Positions 25,214 through 35,095 of a stretch of DNA of 64,000 bases are shown here, one piece after another. Origin of the DNA: Microbacterium aerolatum. Its GTDB lineage: Bacteria > Actinomycetota > Actinomycetes > Actinomycetales > Microbacteriaceae. Each line of letters opens with the position of its first letter. The first letter of the stretch is position 1. Where the stretch lies: assembly GCF_007988825.1 (NCBI RefSeq), contig NZ_BJUW01000008.1, positions 105,743 through 169,742 of the forward strand, written 5' to 3'. The position numbers were made by a program, and so were the translations under genes. Under the pieces are notes generated by a model. It made no database searches. It was not told the DNA's origin and was given only the letters and a program-made list of their open reading frames with translations.

Positions 25214-26230
25214 CTAACGCAGCCCCTTGTTGATCTGCCGCGCCCAGAACGGGCCGCGGTAGAGGAACGCCGTGTATCCCTGCACGAGAGTGGCGCCGGC
25301 ATCCAGTCGCTCTTGCACGTCGGATGCGGTCTCCACTCCCCCGACGGAGATGACGCAGAAGTCTCCGGGCACCGCCGCGCGCACGACGCGCAGCACCTCC
25401 ATGGAGCGCTCCCGCAGGGGCGCGCCGGAGAGTCCGCCGGCACCGGCAGCTTCGACGACCGCGGCATCCGTCTTCAGACCCTCGCGGCCGATCGTGGTGT
25501 TGTGCGCGATGATCCCGTCGAGCCCCTCCGAGACCGCCAGCTGCGCGATCGCCGTGATCTCGTCGTCCGGCAGGTCGGGCGCGATCTTCACCAGCAGCGG
25601 CGTGGAGCCGGCGGCGATCTTGACGGCGCGCAGCAGCGGGGCGAGCGTCTCGACCGCCTGCAGTCCGCGCAGACCCGGAGTGTTGGGAGATGACACGTTC
25701 ACCGCGAGGTAGTCCGCGAGCGGGGCGAGCGCGAGAGCGCTGGACACGTAGTCGGCGGTGGCGTTCTCGACCTCGACGACCCGGCTCTTGCCGATGTTCA
25801 CGCCGATGACCGTCGCAGGGCGACGGCGGCGCAGCTTCGCGAGGCGCTTCGCCGCGGCATCCGCTCCTGCGTTGTTGAAGCCCATCCGATTGATCACGGC
25901 GCGATCGGGCACGAGGCGGAACAGACGCGGCTTCGGGTTGCCGTCCTGCGGGATGGCTGTGATGGTGCCGACCTCGACGTGTCCGAACCCGAGCGCTGCG
26001 AGTCCGCGCACGCCGACGGCGTTCTTGTCGAAACCCGCCGCGACGCCGAACGGCGAATCGAACGTAAGCCCCAGCGTCGACACCCGATGCGTCGGGTCGG
26101 GCGCACACAGAGCGCGAGTGGCCCAGGCGAACGGCGGCGCGCCCAGCACCCGGATCACGGCCATGCCGGCGTGGTGCGCGAACTCGGGGTCGAAGCGCGA
26201 GAGGACGGCGCGGAAGAGGAGGGGATACAT
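25214..26230 (-). CDS. pyrD: Dihydroorotate dehydrogenase (quinone), class 2
   Basis: 338 residues. Membrane-associated FMN enzyme of pyrimidine synthesis that reduces quinone. The N-terminal helix pair (MYPLLFRAVLSRFDPEFAHH) marks class 2. Further motifs are FDKNAVGVRGLAALGFG, GVNIGKSR, NVSSPNTPGLRGLQ (catalytic Ser region), LVKIAPDLPDDE, IAHNTT and ISVGGVETASD. The frame is open upstream, but the family start is the ATG at 26230, 10 nt after nrdR. Last gene of the long minus-strand run. Confidence 0.95.
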   Translation of the reverse strand: MYPLLFRAVLSRFDPEFAHHAGMAVIRVLGAPPFAWATRALCAPDPTHRVSTLGLTFDSPFGVAAGFDKNAVGVRGLAALGFGHVEVGTITAIPQDGNPKPRLFRLVPDRAVINRMGFNNAGADAAAKRLAKLRRRRPATVIGVNIGKSRVVEVENATADYVSSALALAPLADYLAVNVSSPNTPGLRGLQAVETLAPLLRAVKIAAGSTPLLVKIAPDLPDDEITAIAQLAVSEGLDGIIAHNTTIGREGLKTDAAVVEAAGAGGLSGAPLRERSMEVLRVVRAAVPGDFCVISVGGVETASDVQERLDAGATLVQGYTAFLYRGPFWARQINKGLR

Positions 26231-26240
26231 CCCTGCCAGA

Positions 26241-26717
26241 TTACCGGTCGGCGGTAGCCGCCTTCGACTGCGCATGGTCGGCGCGGAGGTCGCCGATGGC
26301 GCTTTCGAAGTCCTCCAGCGATTCGAACGCCTGGTAGACGCTGGCGAATCGCAGGTAAGCGACCTCGTCCAGGTCGCGGAGCGGTCCGAGGATCGCCAGT
26401 CCGATCTCGTTGGCATCCAGCTGCGATACGCCGGTCTGGCGCACCGCCTCCTCGACGCGCTGAGCGAGGATGGCGAGGTCGGCTTCGGTCACCGGCCTCC
26501 CCTGACAGGCCTTGCGGACGCCGGAGATCACCTTGTCGCGGCTGAACGGCTCCATCACGCCGGAGCGCTTGATGACGTTGAGGCTGGCGGTCTCGGTGGT
26601 CGTGAACCGCCCACCGCATTCCGGGCACTGCCGACGTCGGCGGATCGACAGGCCGTCGTCGCTGGTGCGCGAATCGATCACGCGGGAATCGGGGTGACGG
26701 CAGAACGGGCAGTGCAT
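26241..26717 (-). CDS. nrdR: Transcriptional repressor NrdR
   Basis: 158 residues. Zinc ribbon [17 protein letters not shown] and [11 protein letters not shown] (residues 1-40), followed by an ATP-cone domain ([20 protein letters not shown] onward). It senses dATP/ATP and represses ribonucleotide reductase genes by binding NrdR boxes. Length matches the family (about 150). It lies 4 nt after hisD, so it is probably co-transcribed. No NrdR target gene is in this window. Confidence 0.97.
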   Translation of the reverse strand: MHCPFCRHPDSRVIDSRTSDDGLSIRRRRQCPECGGRFTTTETASLNVIKRSGVMEPFSRDKVISGVRKACQGRPVTEADLAILAQRVEEAVRQTGVSQLDANEIGLAILGPLRDLDEVAYLRFASVYQAFESLEDFESAIGDLRADHAQSKAATADR

Positions 26718-26721
26718 GGTG

Positions 26722-28050
26722 TTACAGCGTAGTCGTTCCCTGTTCGTCAGCCTGGAAGCGCGCTTCGATGGCCTCGCCGTGGGCCGGGAGCACCTCGGTG
26801 TTCGCCAGTGCCACGACGCCGTCGCGGACGGCTGCGAGGGCAGCGTGGTCGTAGGAGATGACCTGCTGCGGGCGCAGGAACGTGTAGGCGCCGAGCCCGG
26901 GCGCGTAGCGCGCCTGTCCCCCGGTCGGCAGCACGTGGTTGCTGCCCGCCATGTAGTCGCCGAGGCTCACCGGTGTCTGGTCGCCGACGAACACCGCACC
27001 GGCGCTGGTGAACGCGGATGACGCCTCGGGGGCGTCTTCGAGGTGGAGCTCGAGGTGCTCGGGCGCGTAGGCGTTGCTGAACGCGGTGGCCATCGCGCGG
27101 TCGTCGACGAGGACGATCGCGGACTGCGGTCCTGCCAGCGAGACGGCGACGCGCTCGGCGTGCATCGTGGATGCTGCGATCCGGTCGACCTCGACGGTCA
27201 CGCGCTCGGCGAGGGCCTCGTCGTCGGTGACGAGCACGGCGGATGCCTGCTCGTCGTGCTCGGCCTGGCTCACGAGGTCTGCGGCGATGAGCCGCGCATC
27301 CGCCGTGCGGTCGGCGACGACGAGGATCTCGGTGGCACCCGCTTCGGAGTCGGTGCCGACGACGCCGGCCACCGCGCGCTTGGCGGAGGCGACGTAGTTG
27401 TTGCCGGGGCCGGAGACCACATCGACGGGGTCGAGGTCGAGGTCGGCGACGCCGTGCGCGAAGGCGCCGATCGCTCCGGCACCGCCCATGGCGTACACCT
27501 CGGTGACCCCGAGGAGACCTGCCGCAGCGAGGATGACGGGGTGGATGCGGCCGTCCTGATCGTGCTGCGGGGGCGACGCCAGCGCGATCTGCTGCACGCC
27601 GGCGACCTGCGCCGGGACGACATTCATGATCACGCTGGAGGGATAGACGGCCTTGCCGCCGGGGATGTACACCCCGACGCGGTTCACCGGCTGCCAGCGC
27701 TGCGTGATGAGGGCGCCGTCGCCGATCTGGGTGACCCGGGTGTCGGGAACCTGTGCGGCGGAGGCCTGCCTGACCCGGCGGATCGCCTCCTCGAGGGCGG
27801 TGCGGATCTCCGGGGTGAGAGCGGCGACAGCATCCTCGATGTGCGTCACCGGAACGCGGATCGCGTGGCCGGAGACCCGGTCGAACTTATCCGCCTGGGC
27901 GCGCAGGGCCGCTTCTCCCCCGGTGCGGACGTCTTCGACGATCCGCGCCGCGGTCTCCAGCGCCTCTGCCCGCGCCTGCGTGGCACGGGGAACAGCGGCG
28001 AGCATGTCTGCCGGCGAGAGCTCGCGCCCCCGCAGATCGATGGTGCGCAC
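26722..28050 (-). CDS. hisD: Histidinol dehydrogenase
   Basis: 442 residues; oxidises L-histidinol to histidine in two NAD-dependent steps. Motifs are [16 protein letters not shown] (about residue 120), [52 protein letters not shown] (metal/catalytic) and [10 protein letters not shown] (catalytic His). The GTG at 28050 ([13 protein letters not shown]) has AAGGG upstream and starts 1 nt after the preceding stop; the longer frame is not homologous. hisC and other his genes would be expected nearby but are not in this window. Confidence 0.96.
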   Translation of the reverse strand: MRTIDLRGRELSPADMLAAVPRATQARAEALETAARIVEDVRTGGEAALRAQADKFDRVSGHAIRVPVTHIEDAVAALTPEIRTALEEAIRRVRQASAAQVPDTRVTQIGDGALITQRWQPVNRVGVYIPGGKAVYPSSVIMNVVPAQVAGVQQIALASPPQHDQDGRIHPVILAAAGLLGVTEVYAMGGAGAIGAFAHGVADLDLDPVDVVSGPGNNYVASAKRAVAGVVGTDSEAGATEILVVADRTADARLIAADLVSQAEHDEQASAVLVTDDEALAERVTVEVDRIAASTMHAERVAVSLAGPQSAIVLVDDRAMATAFSNAYAPEHLELHLEDAPEASSAFTSAGAVFVGDQTPVSLGDYMAGSNHVLPTGGQARYAPGLGAYTFLRPQQVISYDHAALAAVRDGVVALANTEVLPAHGEAIEARFQADEQGTTTL

Positions 28051-28051
28051 G

Positions 28052-29047
28052 TCAGCCCTTCGTGATGTCTGCGATGTCGTGCAGGTAGCCGACGCGTCCG
28101 TCGTCGTGGCGCACAAGATAGCTGCCGCCCCGATCCTCGATCACGAGCACCCAGGCTTCCGGCCCGACGCGGAACACGGCTTCGCCGGTCTCGTCGAACA
28201 CGTCACGTTCGGTGGGCGCGAGCACCCAGAACGGCTGGCCGATCATCTCGCCGGTCTCGTCGTCGCCGCGCGATGAGCGAGCGTAGCCGGGGACGTAGTC
28301 GTCGTCGAGCTCGGGTGCGGTGCCGAGCGCTCCGCCTGAGGCGTGCTCGGTCAGCGGGAGGCTCTCGTCGAGTGCCGGCTGATCGGCGTCGTGCGTCGTG
28401 TCGTCCACGAAGGCGTCGTCGATGGCGGCCAGTTCTTCGTCCGCGGCAGCGGGAGAGGCGACCGGCCGCTCGGGCCGGGGACGGGCGATGACCGGACGCA
28501 CCGGATTCGCGTTGCGATGTGCGAGCGTGACCAGACGCCCGCGGAAGTCGTCGCGCAGGCCAGGGATGATCGGTGCGAAGACGGTGAGCACGACCAGCAC
28601 CAGCAGGGCGACCACCTGCACCCAGGGCACCCAGATGTTCAGCGAGGTACCGGTCTGCGACATCGCAGCGATGTACTGCCAGAGCTGCTGGATCCACCAG
28701 ACGGCGGCGACCGAGAAGGCCACGGATGCGAACTGATCGATGCCCAGTGAGCCGACCCGGCGGATCCCGTCCGGAGAGAAGCGGCGGAGGACGATGAGGA
28801 AGACGGCGACCGTGGGCACGCCGAGCGGAAGGATCCAGGCGATGCCCTGAGTCCAGATGGCCGCGCTCCACCCGATCGGGAAGAACGAAGTGATGAACAT
28901 GACCAGCCAGATGGCGACGATCAGCAGTTCGCGGATGGTGAATCCGAGGACCCCGTGCTGAGGTGCGACTTCTTCTTCGTAGAGGACGCCGTCCTCTTCT
29001 GTGAAGGGCTCTTCGGTGAAGGATTCATCCGGAATGTCCGTGCTCAT
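28052..29047 (-). CDS. Membrane protein with C-terminal SH3-like region, function unknown
   Basis: 331 residues. An acidic N-terminus is followed by four hydrophobic spans (about residues 38-58, 65-87, 110-130 and 140-163). A long disordered Asp/Glu/Pro-rich linker comes next, then a compact C-terminal region (PFWVLAPTERDVFD, then AWVLVIEDRGGSYLVRHDDG) that reads like a small beta-barrel. The hisD/dnaE neighbourhood is well conserved in Microbacteriaceae and often carries such a gene, but I do not recognise a named family. It starts 11 nt after dnaE. Confidence 0.75.
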   Translation of the reverse strand: MSTDIPDESFTEEPFTEEDGVLYEEEVAPQHGVLGFTIRELLIVAIWLVMFITSFFPIGWSAAIWTQGIAWILPLGVPTVAVFLIVLRRFSPDGIRRVGSLGIDQFASVAFSVAAVWWIQQLWQYIAAMSQTGTSLNIWVPWVQVVALLVLVVLTVFAPIIPGLRDDFRGRLVTLAHRNANPVRPVIARPRPERPVASPAAADEELAAIDDAFVDDTTHDADQPALDESLPLTEHASGGALGTAPELDDDYVPGYARSSRGDDETGEMIGQPFWVLAPTERDVFDETGEAVFRVGPEAWVLVIEDRGGSYLVRHDDGRVGYLHDIADITKG

Positions 29048-29058
29048 GTGTCCCTACC

Positions 29059-32000
29059 CTACCCGAGGCAGGTCGGCCCGAGCAGGGACTTGAGGTCGCC
29101 GAACAGGTCGGCGGAGACCTTCACCGGCATGGGCACATCGAACACCTTCGCCGTCTGTCCGCGGTGCACCCGGAGCACCACCTCGGTGTCGCCGTTGTGC
29201 CTGCGCAGCACCTCTGCGAGCTCGTTCATGACGTGCTCCGTGGCGCGCTGCTCGGCGAGCACGAGCGAGAGCGGGCCGGCGGCGTCGAAGGAGCCGATAT
29301 CCGGCGAGAACGCGGACTGCGCGTGCAGGTTGAGCCCGTCGTCTCGGCGGGAGACCCGGCCGCGCACGGCGAGGATGGCATCCTGCTGAAGCGTGTGCTG
29401 GAACTCGGTGTACGTCTTGCCCATGAACATCACGGTGACCTCGCCGTTGAAGTCCTCGACGGTGATCATGCCGTAAGGGTTTCCGCTGGCCTTGGCGACT
29501 CGGTGCTGCACGCTCGTCACCAGTCCCGCCACCGTGACCTGGTCTCCGTCCTGCAGGTCTTCCGACGCGAGCAGATTGTGGATCGAGATCGAGGCGTGTT
29601 TTGCCAGCGGGACCTCAAGCCCTGCCAGCGGATGGTCTGACACGTAGAGTCCGAGCATCTCGCGCTCGAAGGCGAGTTTGTCCTTCTTGATCCATTCGGG
29701 TCGCTCCGGCACCTTCGCCGGCGGGGCGTCGTCGTGCGCGTCGTACAGACTGTCGAAGTCGAATCCGATCGCGCCCTGGGCCTCGTTGCGCTTCTGGTCG
29801 ACGGCGGCTTCCGTGGCATCCTCGTGGATCTCCATCAGAGCCCGACGGGTGTCGCCCATCGAGTCGAACGCGCCCGCCTTGATCAGCGATTCGACCGTCC
29901 GCTTGTTCGAGACGTGCAGGGGCACCTTCTTGAGGAAGTCGTGGAAGGAGGTGAAGTTCTCCTTCTCGCGCGACGCGACGATGCCGTCGACGACGTTGGT
30001 GCCCACGTTCCGAACAGCACCGAGGCCGAAGCGGATGTCCTCCCCGACGGCGGCGAAGAAGTTGATCGACTCGCGGACATCCGGCGGCAGCACCTTGATC
30101 CCCATGCGACGGCACTCGTTGAGGTAGATCGCCATCTTGTCCTTGGAGTCGCCGACGCTGGTCAGCAGCGCGGCCATGTACTCGGCGGGGTAATGCGCCT
30201 TGAGGTATGCGGTCCAGTACGAGACGAGTCCATAGGCCGCCGAGTGCGCTTTGTTGAAGGCGTAATCCGAGAACGGCAGCAGGATGTCCCACAGCGCCTT
30301 GACCGCGGCCTCGCCGTAACCGCGCTCCTTCATTCCCCCGGAGAAGCCCTCGTACTGCTTGTCGAGTTCGGACTTCTTCTTCTTTCCCATGGCGCGACGC
30401 AGGATGTCTGCCTGGCCGAGGCTGAAGCCGGCGACCTTCTGCGCGATGGCCATGACCTGCTCCTGATAGATGATCAGGCCGTAGGACTCCTCGAGGATGT
30501 CCTTCAGCGGCTCCTCGAGTTCAGGGTGGATCGGGGTGATCGGCTGCAGTCCGTTCTTGCGCAGCGCGTAGTTCGTGTGCGAGTTGGCGCCCATGGGACC
30601 GGGGCGGTACAGAGCGATGAGCGCCGAGATGTCACCGAAGTTGTCGGGCTTCATCAGACGCATCAGGGAGCGCATCGGCCCGCCGTCGAGCTGGAAGACG
30701 CCGAGCGAATCACCGCGGGCCAGCAGGTCGTAGGCGGGCTGGTCGTAGAGTTCCAGGTGCTCGAGGTCGACCTCTTCGCCGCGGTTCATCCGGATGTTGT
30801 CGAGCGCGTCGGAGATGATCGTGAGGTTTCGGAGCCCCAGGAAGTCCATCTTGATCAGTCCGAGCGTCTCGCACGACGGGTAGTCGAACTGCGTGACGAT
30901 CTGACCGTCCTGCTCGCGCTTCATGATCGGGATGATGTCGAGCAGCGGCTCGGACGACATGATCACGCCGGCCGCGTGCACACCCCACTGACGCTTCAGT
31001 CCTTCAAGACCCAGCGCGCGGTCGAAGACCGTCTTCGCCTCGGGATCGGTCTCGATGAGCGTGCGGAACTCGCTGGCCTCCTTGTAGCGCGGATGCGCGG
31101 AGTCGAACATGCCGTCCAGCGGCATGTCCTTGCCCATGACGGGCGGCGGCATGGCCTTGGTCAGCCGCTCCCCCATGCTGAACGGGAATCCGAGCACGCG
31201 CCCGGCATCCTTCAGCGCCTGCTTGGACTTGATCGTGCCGTACGTCACGATCTGCGCGACGCGCTCCGAGCCGTACTTCGCCGTGACGTAGTCGATGACC
31301 TCGCCGCGGCGACGGTCGTCGAAGTCGACGTCGAAGTCGGGCATCGAGACGCGGTCGGGGTTCAGGAAGCGCTCGAAGATGAGACCGTGCTCGAGCGGGT
31401 CGAGGTCGGTGATCTTCATGGCGTACGCGACCATCGATCCCGCACCGGAACCACGCCCAGGACCGACGCGGATGCCGTTGTCCTTCGCCCAGTTGATGAA
31501 GTCGGCGACCACGAGGAAGTAGCCGGGGAACCCCATCTGCAGGATGATGCCGGTTTCGTACTCGGCCTGCTTGCGTACCTTGTCGGGGATGCCGTTCGGG
31601 TACCGGTAGTGCAGCCCCGTCTCGACCTCCTTGATGAGCCAGCTGTCCTCGGTCTCGCCGTCGGGCACCGGGAAGCGCGGCATGTAGTTCGCCGCGGTGT
31701 TGAACTCGACCTCGCAGCGCTCGGCGATCAGGAGGGTGTTATCGCACGCCTCGGGGTGGTCGCTGAACATCTGACGCATCTCCTGCGCCGTCTTGATGTA
31801 GTAGCCGTCACCATCGAACTTGAACCGGTTCGGATCGTCCATCGTCGAGCCGGACTGCACGCACAGCAGGGCCGCATGCGCGTCGGCCTCGTGCTGGTGC
31901 GTGTAGTGCGAGTCATTCGTCGCCACCAGCGGGATGTTCAGATCCTTCGAGATCTTCAGCAGGTCGGAGATGACGCGACGTTCGATCGACAGACCGTGGT

Positions 32001-32577
32001 CCATGATCTCGGTGAAGTAGTTCTCCTTGCCGAAGATGTCCTGGAACTCGGCGGCCGCGGCCCGCGCCGCGTCGTACTGCCCGAGGCGCAGTCGCGTCTG
32101 GATCTCGCCGGATGGGCAGCCGGTGGTCGCGATGAGTCCCTTGCTGTACTTCTGCAGCAGATCCCGGTCCATGCGGGGCTTGAAGTAGTAGCCCTCGATG
32201 CTCGACAGCGAGCTCAGCCGGAACAGGTTGTGCATGCCCTCGGTGCTCTGGCTCCACATCGTCGTGTGGGTGTAGGCGCCGGAACCGGAGACGTCGTCGC
32301 TCTTCTGATCCGGGGATCCCCATGCGACGCGAGACTTGTCGCTGCGGTGCGTTCCGGGGGTCACATACGCCTCGAGGCCGATGATCGGCTTCACGCCGGC
32401 GTTCTTGGCGGCGTTGTAGAACTCGAAGGCCGCGAAGGTGTTGCCGTGGTCGGTCACGGCGATGGCCGGCATGCCGTAATCGGCGGCCGCCTGGGTCATC
32501 GCATTGATCTTCGCGGCACCGTCCAACATGGAGTATTCGCTGTGCACGTGCAGGTGTACGAAGGAGTCGGATGCCAC
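29059..32577 (-). CDS. dnaE: DNA polymerase III subunit alpha
   Basis: 1172 residues; replicative polymerase. N-terminal PHP domain begins SFVHLHVHSEYSMLDGAAKI. The polymerase palm carries MPDFDVDFDDRRRGEVIDYV (catalytic Asp pair, about residue 415). HhH and OB-fold regions (QVTVAGLVTSVQHRVAK) lie near the C-terminus. Size and motifs indicate the DnaE1 replicative type rather than DnaE2. The start is GTG at 32577. No ribosome site is visible, but TAGACT lies 7 nt upstream. Confidence 0.98.
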   Translation of the reverse strand: MASDSFVHLHVHSEYSMLDGAAKINAMTQAAADYGMPAIAVTDHGNTFAAFEFYNAAKNAGVKPIIGLEAYVTPGTHRSDKSRVAWGSPDQKSDDVSGSGAYTHTTMWSQSTEGMHNLFRLSSLSSIEGYYFKPRMDRDLLQKYSKGLIATTGCPSGEIQTRLRLGQYDAARAAAAEFQDIFGKENYFTEIMDHGLSIERRVISDLLKISKDLNIPLVATNDSHYTHQHEADAHAALLCVQSGSTMDDPNRFKFDGDGYYIKTAQEMRQMFSDHPEACDNTLLIAERCEVEFNTAANYMPRFPVPDGETEDSWLIKEVETGLHYRYPNGIPDKVRKQAEYETGIILQMGFPGYFLVVADFINWAKDNGIRVGPGRGSGAGSMVAYAMKITDLDPLEHGLIFERFLNPDRVSMPDFDVDFDDRRRGEVIDYVTAKYGSERVAQIVTYGTIKSKQALKDAGRVLGFPFSMGERLTKAMPPPVMGKDMPLDGMFDSAHPRYKEASEFRTLIETDPEAKTVFDRALGLEGLKRQWGVHAAGVIMSSEPLLDIIPIMKREQDGQIVTQFDYPSCETLGLIKMDFLGLRNLTIISDALDNIRMNRGEEVDLEHLELYDQPAYDLLARGDSLGVFQLDGGPMRSLMRLMKPDNFGDISALIALYRPGPMGANSHTNYALRKNGLQPITPIHPELEEPLKDILEESYGLIIYQEQVMAIAQKVAGFSLGQADILRRAMGKKKKSELDKQYEGFSGGMKERGYGEAAVKALWDILLPFSDYAFNKAHSAAYGLVSYWTAYLKAHYPAEYMAALLTSVGDSKDKMAIYLNECRRMGIKVLPPDVRESINFFAAVGEDIRFGLGAVRNVGTNVVDGIVASREKENFTSFHDFLKKVPLHVSNKRTVESLIKAGAFDSMGDTRRALMEIHEDATEAAVDQKRNEAQGAIGFDFDSLYDAHDDAPPAKVPERPEWIKKDKLAFEREMLGLYVSDHPLAGLEVPLAKHASISIHNLLASEDLQDGDQVTVAGLVTSVQHRVAKASGNPYGMITVEDFNGEVTVMFMGKTYTEFQHTLQQDAILAVRGRVSRRDDGLNLHAQSAFSPDIGSFDAAGPLSLVLAEQRATEHVMNELAEVLRRHNGDTEVVLRVHRGQTAKVFDVPMPVKVSADLFGDLKSLLGPTCLG

Positions 32578-32584
32578 GATATCG

Positions 32585-32590
32585 AGTCTA
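32585..32590 (-). promoter_or_regulatory. -10 element for leaderless dnaE mRNA
   Basis: TAGACT on the minus strand with 7 nt to the GTG at 32577. It would give dnaE its own promoter. Confidence 0.5.
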
Positions 32591-32619
32591 CGTCCGGGTA
32601 CCGACGCCGGCTTCCGGCG

Positions 32620-33192
32620 TCACCGCAGATCGAGCCGCATGAGCACTCTCGGGAACCCGTTGAGCACGGACTCGGTCTCGGACGCCTGCGTGAATCCGGC
32701 CTTCTCGAACAGCGCTTTCGTGCCGACATACATCATCGTCAGATCGACCTTCTCGCCGCGGTTGTCCACCGGATACGACTCGATCGCGGGCGCACCCCGC
32801 TCCCTCGCGTACGCGACGGCGCCGGCGACCAGCTCGTGCATGATCCCCTGCTTTCGATGGCCGGGTCGTACGCGCAGGCACCACAGCGACCAGACGTCGA
32901 GATCGTCGACGTGCGGGATCCGCCGGTTTCTCGCGAAGCTCGTCTCGCGCCGAGGCTGCAGCGCTGCCCATCCGACCGGCTCGTCATCGGAGTAGGCGAT
33001 CACACCGGGCGGTGGATCCTGGTGACACAGCTCCCGCATGCGTTCGCCGCGTTCCGGTCCGCGCAGAGAGATGTTCTCCTTCGACCCGATCCGGTAGCTC
33101 AGGCAGAAGCACACGTTCGATGTCGGCTTCTTCGGGCCGACGAGAGTCGCGACATCATCGAAGACGGTCGCCGGCCGCACCTCGATACTCAT
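32620..33192 (-). CDS. GNAT-family N-acetyltransferase
   Basis: 190 residues from the ATG at 33192 (MSIEVRPATVFDDVATLVG). The GNAT core is seen in LWCLRVRPGHRKQGIMHELV, where RPGHRKQGI corresponds to the acetyl-CoA pyrophosphate loop (motif A, about residue 105). It is followed by AYARERGAPAIESYPVD and ALFEKAGFTQA. The substrate is unknown. A Cys-rich FCLSYRIGSKEN segment near residue 40 is typical of one actinobacterial subgroup. Orientation matches dnaE, 42 nt upstream of it. Confidence 0.85.
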   Translation of the reverse strand: MSIEVRPATVFDDVATLVGPKKPTSNVCFCLSYRIGSKENISLRGPERGERMRELCHQDPPPGVIAYSDDEPVGWAALQPRRETSFARNRRIPHVDDLDVWSLWCLRVRPGHRKQGIMHELVAGAVAYARERGAPAIESYPVDNRGEKVDLTMMYVGTKALFEKAGFTQASETESVLNGFPRVLMRLDLR

Positions 33193-33236
33193 GCTGACAG
33201 TGTGGCCGGTGGCGCCGACATCGGCCACCGGCCTGC

Positions 33237-33971
33237 TCAGGGCTCGACGATGTTCTGGTCGGTGTTCGAGTACGTGATGGAATCGGCGGTGCTGCCGATC
33301 AGGCCCATGGTCACATCCAGCAGCCCCGGCTCGATCTCCTCCAGGGACGGCGGCGTGTCGGTGCCGAGTGTGAGCGGCTCGCCTCCGAGCGCTGACGCGG
33401 AGATCGATCCGAGGTACACCGAGACGTTCCCCTGCAACGACATCGTGTCGGCCGTGGTGACCAGTCCCGGCTCGTCGTGCGGGCGGACGGTGAGCGAGAA
33501 CCCGCTGATCGTGATGGAGTCCGCGCTGATCCTGAGCGCGCGGACGCTGCCACCGTCCGCGGTGGGCACGCTGACGATGCTGATGCCGCTCAGACCGGTG
33601 AAGGAGAGCCCTCCGGAGCGCATCGCCGCAGGCGTGCCGGTGAAGATCGGCGCGCCGTCGTCGACGGGCGCCTCCACCGGCTCTTCATCCTCGGGAGCGG
33701 GCGTCTCCTCCGGCGCTGGAGTCTCCTCCGGAGCGAGGGTGTCGTTCGGCGCGAGGGGCTCGCCCGGCGCGGGGGTCTCAAGGCCTGGGGTCTGTCCGTC
33801 CTCCGGCGCTGCGGTCTCCGCGGGATCCGGATCCGTCTTCGGGCACAGGAACGACAGGAACGAGTCGCAGAACCCGGTATGACGCGGCGAGGGAGCCGCG
33901 TTCACGACGAGCGGCGCGGTGATGAGCAGCGCCGCGATGACGGCGACCGGGCGCAGACTGCGGGGCTTCAC
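33237..33971 (-). CDS. Exported protein of the DUF6230/DUF6114 module, function unknown
   Basis: 244 residues from a GTG at 33971 that overlaps the DUF6114 stop (GTGA) with GGAGG upstream; a longer open frame is not coding. The N-terminus has an export signal (LRPVAVIAALLITAPLVVNA). A Cys pair (GFCDSFLSFLCPK) follows, then a Pro/Glu-rich linker with tandem APEETP repeats (about residues 65-115). The C-terminal about 130 residues look like regular beta-strand repeats (LSFTGLSGISIVSV, ADSITISGFSLTV, TMSLQGNVSVYLGSISA). Predicted surface-exposed. Unrecognised family; it shares strand-rich texture with the DUF6230 protein encoded two genes upstream. Confidence 0.72.
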   Translation of the reverse strand: MKPRSLRPVAVIAALLITAPLVVNAAPSPRHTGFCDSFLSFLCPKTDPDPAETAAPEDGQTPGLETPAPGEPLAPNDTLAPEETPAPEETPAPEDEEPVEAPVDDGAPIFTGTPAAMRSGGLSFTGLSGISIVSVPTADGGSVRALRISADSITISGFSLTVRPHDEPGLVTTADTMSLQGNVSVYLGSISASALGGEPLTLGTDTPPSLEEIEPGLLDVTMGLIGSTADSITYSNTDQNIVEP

Positions 33972-34435
33972 CCAGCCTCCTCCGCCGAGGCCTCCCGCCG
34001 CGACGCGCGCTGCGCCTTCGAGCCCGCCCGCGCCTTCGAGCCCGCCCGCGCCTTCGACTCCGCCCTCGCCTCCGGCGTCATCCATGCCACCACGAGCACG
34101 CCGCCGACGCAGGCGATGATCGTGCCGAGCAGGAACCCGCCGAGATTGACGCCGACCAGCGCATACAGGCCGACCGCAAGGGACAGCACGCCGTAGAACA
34201 CGTGATGCGCGGGCATCGTGATGGCGAGAACGCCCAGCAGCACCAGCGCGATCGGGATGATCGTCGCCTGCAGGCCCTCGATGCCGAGCTGCACGTGAAG
34301 GTGTCCGATGTCCATCTGGCCGGAGAAGAACATCTCCACACCGGCGACGGCGATCAGGAGCCCGCCCAGGAAGGGTCGCCGTCGGCGCCATGCCGTGAAG
34401 CGCCGCCACCGGCCGCGGGCGTTCCGCCGAGACAC
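33968..34435 (-). CDS. DUF6114 membrane protein
   Basis: About 155 residues from the GTG at 34435, chosen for its GAGG 5 nt upstream; the frame also permits a GTG at 34465 overlapping the DUF6230 stop. After a basic leader (RRNARGRWRRFTAWRRRRPF) there are four hydrophobic spans with FLGGLLIAVAGVEMFFSGQM, IIPIALVLLGVLAITMP and GFLLGTIIACVGGVLVVAWM. This is the DUF6114 layout, known from Streptomyces beside DUF6230 proteins. The tail has Ala/Lys/Arg repeats (KARAGSKARAGSKA) from an 18-bp DNA repeat. Function unknown. Confidence 0.8.
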   Translation of the reverse strand: MSRRNARGRWRRFTAWRRRRPFLGGLLIAVAGVEMFFSGQMDIGHLHVQLGIEGLQATIIPIALVLLGVLAITMPAHHVFYGVLSLAVGLYALVGVNLGGFLLGTIIACVGGVLVVAWMTPEARAESKARAGSKARAGSKAQRASRREASAEEAG

Positions 34436-34455
34436 GGGGACCTCGACGCTCTCCG

Positions 34456-35052
34456 TCAGAAGCACGGGGTCGATCCGTCGGTCAGCTCGAGGGTCATGCC
34501 GGTCAGGGTGAACACCGAAGCCTGAGTGCTCCACGCGGTCTGCTGGAGGTTCGCGATGGAGACGGTGTCGGCATCCTGGGCGAAGTCGCCGGCTGAGCCC
34601 TTGGCATCCGTCTGCACGGTCGACGCGTCGACGCCGATCCGGATGTTGCCGAACGAGGCATCGCCGGCAAGCCCGGTCATGCCGATCTGCAGGTCGGAGG
34701 CGCTCGCGGGGTTGTCTCCCCCGCCCGCCTTGATCAGCACGCCGACGGTGCCGAGCGGAGTCTCTGTGATCACGGACTGGCAGAGGTCGGTGAGCGTCGC
34801 GCTCTTGATGTTCGCGATCGCGACGGTGTGCTCGCCGCCCTCGGAGTCCGTGGCGACGCCCGCGTACTGCGAGAACCCGGTGCCCTCGAGCTGGCTGGCG
34901 GAGATCTGGAACTGGCTTCCCGACACGGCGAAGGAGACCGGGACCTGCCCCTGTGCGACGCCGCCGAGGAGCAGTGCGGCGACGACCCCGACGGGTACCG
35001 CTGCGAGCGTGACGCGACCGGCGTGGGACTTCGTGAGTGACGGGAACTTCAT
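34456..35052 (-). CDS. DUF6230 exported protein
   Basis: 198 residues from the ATG at 35052 with AGGAGG 4-5 nt upstream. Signal sequence GRVTLAAVPVGVVAALLLGG, then a strand-rich domain (VSFAVSGSQFQISASQLEG, TVAIANIKSATLTDLCQSV, LTGMTLELTDGSTPCF). Two cysteines (in TDLCQSV and STPCF) could form a disulfide outside the cell. Matches the DUF6230 family of actinobacteria, function unknown. First gene of a three-gene coupled operon under a TetR-type operator. Confidence 0.83.
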   Translation of the reverse strand: MKFPSLTKSHAGRVTLAAVPVGVVAALLLGGVAQGQVPVSFAVSGSQFQISASQLEGTGFSQYAGVATDSEGGEHTVAIANIKSATLTDLCQSVITETPLGTVGVLIKAGGGDNPASASDLQIGMTGLAGDASFGNIRIGVDASTVQTDAKGSAGDFAQDADTVSIANLQQTAWSTQASVFTLTGMTLELTDGSTPCF

Positions 35053-35095
35053 CGATCCTCCTATGTCGGGCCGTCGTCGTCGGCGGCCGCGTTCG

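Noticed and set aside
29734..33882. Very long open frame (1382 codons) on the plus strand across dnaE, the GNAT gene and part of the DUF module
   Set aside because: It is antisense to well-identified genes and its translation is rich in Arg/Val/His/Gly/Asp without any domain. This is the usual high-G+C shadow frame.
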